From: Candidatus Peregrinibacteria bacterium
GTDB lineage: Bacteria > Patescibacteriota > Gracilibacteria > UBA1369 > UBA12463
Length of the DNA: 12,281 nucleotides
Reading direction: 5' to 3'
Assembly (NCBI GenBank): GCA_016215735.1
Contig: JACRIA010000056.1
Span: forward strand, 1 to 12,281
The position numbers and the translations under genes were made by a program. The notes under the pieces were generated by a model. It was not told the DNA's origin. It saw nothing but the letters and a program-made list of their open reading frames with translations, and made no database searches. This document shows positions 11,878 through 12,281 of the stretch, piece after piece. Position 1 is the first letter of the stretch, and the number at the start of each line of letters is the position of its first letter.

Positions 11878-12273
11878 ATGAAATTTGAAGTTATAAAAGG
11901 ACTGGGGCAGGGGAAACAGCTTGGTTTTCCGACAATAAATTTGCGGAGGCCGCCGCGTTTTCGTTTACAGCAGGGCGTTTATGCGTGTTTTGCAAAAATT
12001 AGCGGGAAAAATTATAAAAGCGCGCTTTATTACGGACCAAAATATAATTTCGGAATTAAAACGCCCAAATTGGAGGTCCATCTCATTGGTTTTAAAAAAT
12101 CCATCAGCCCGCGGTTTATTGAAATCCTTCGTCCGCCTTTGGCGGACTGCGGACGTGTTGTAAAAAAAGTGCGAGGTGTGAGAAAATTTGCTTCGGTATC
12201 AGCGCTTAAAAAACAAATTCGCGCTGATGTTGCCGCGGTTAAAAAAATATTGCAATATGTTAAATTGGCTTAG
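11878..12273 (+). CDS. Stand-alone riboflavin kinase domain protein
   Basis: A 131-residue protein matching only the C-terminal flavokinase half of bacterial RibF. The nucleotide/flavin loop GLGQGKQLGFPTINL (8-22) is near-perfect. GVYACFAKISGKNYKSALYY (33-52) is the barrel strand with the usual VYA, and KLEVHLIGF (64-72) is the conserved LEVHL strand. The end, VRGVRKFASVSALKKQIRAD, matches the terminal helix. The predicted reaction is riboflavin plus ATP to FMN. The N-terminal FMN adenylyltransferase domain is absent and nothing upstream encodes it. The usual 'N.G.rPTf' loop is here YYGPKYNFG, so activity is not certain. Residues about 84-95 (LRPPLADCGRVV) appear inserted and are encoded by a palindrome also found between genes. 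The ATG at 11878 begins right at the domain, without Shine-Dalgarno. Confidence 0.82.
   Translation: MKFEVIKGLGQGKQLGFPTINLRRPPRFRLQQGVYACFAKISGKNYKSALYYGPKYNFGIKTPKLEVHLIGFKKSISPRFIEILRPPLADCGRVVKKVRGVRKFASVSALKKQIRADVAAVKKILQYVKLA
12131..12147. repeat. Mini-hairpin GTCCGCC-TTT-GGCGGAC inside the riboflavin kinase gene
   Basis: The 7-bp arms are identical to those of the intergenic copy at 5464-5480; only the loop differs (TTT versus TTC). It is read in frame as part of residues 85-90 (R-P-P-L-A-D). A further GCGGACG (12149-12155) can compete for the left arm. Confidence 0.85.
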
Positions 12274-12281
12274 AAAAGCGA

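Noticed and set aside
1..12281. Recoded TGA (glycine) as in Gracilibacteria or Absconditabacteria
   Set aside because: TGA ends the cupin and the ligase/polymerase genes at sensible family lengths, and no gene here needs TGA readthrough.

Overview
The window looks like ordinary chromosome from a small-genome bacterium of the Candidate Phyla Radiation (Patescibacteria, Parcubacteria-like). This placement is inferred from gene content and style, not from a marker phylogeny. The pointers are AT-rich, lysine-rich proteins, very short intergenic gaps, almost no Shine-Dalgarno sequences, short predicted leaders, an 86-residue EF-Tu-domain-like protein, a TrmB-type regulator, an archaeal-type triosephosphate isomerase, and many GC-rich mini-hairpins in AT-rich DNA. 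TGA acts as a stop (cupin gene, polysaccharide ligase/polymerase gene), so the glycine-recoded lineages are unlikely.

Layout. 1-206 (minus) is the 5' part of a type IV prepilin gene cut by the left edge. 207-714 holds no protein gene. It contains a 40-bp tandem duplication, a predicted pilin promoter, three 24-bp tandem repeats and a foldable multi-branched region, ending in a strong promoter for the EF-Tu-like protein (715-975). gatC-gatA (1122-2913, plus) converge on a trmB-like regulator (2958-3773, minus), which diverges from a type I glutamine synthetase (3976-5403, plus). Glutamine synthetase converges on holA, the DNA polymerase III delta subunit (5598-6683, minus), across a repeat-rich gap. 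6932-7779 is an overlapping pair: a 68-residue unknown and an AbiEii-type nucleotidyltransferase toxin. It is followed by an unknown 244-residue gene (7832-8566) and a minus-strand tRNA-Arg(CCG). From 8789 a plus-strand run encodes a cupin, an archaeal-type triosephosphate isomerase, a long-form ribosome hibernation factor and an O-antigen ligase/polymerase-like membrane protein. A stand-alone riboflavin kinase domain lies at the right end.

How the genes fit together. Glutamine synthetase makes the amide donor that the GatCAB amidotransferase uses to correct mischarged tRNA; gatB is not in the window. The TrmB-like protein, divergent from glutamine synthetase with an 11-bp inverted repeat and a dyad near the predicted start site, is a candidate local regulator. 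The AbiEii pair is a probable toxin-antitoxin or phage-defence module with a non-canonical partner.

Most unusual signals. (1) A family of 15-17 nt hairpins (TCCGCC-NNN-GGCGGA and relatives) occurs between genes and also inside reading frames; gatA, holA and the riboflavin kinase each carry an apparent in-frame insertion of hairpin-forming DNA. (2) Between two divergent promoters, 505-630 can fold into a 13-bp stem enclosing three hairpins, preceded by a further hairpin and the tandem repeats. No wholly new multi-gene system is evident; these and the AbiEii partner are the best candidates for undescribed biology.
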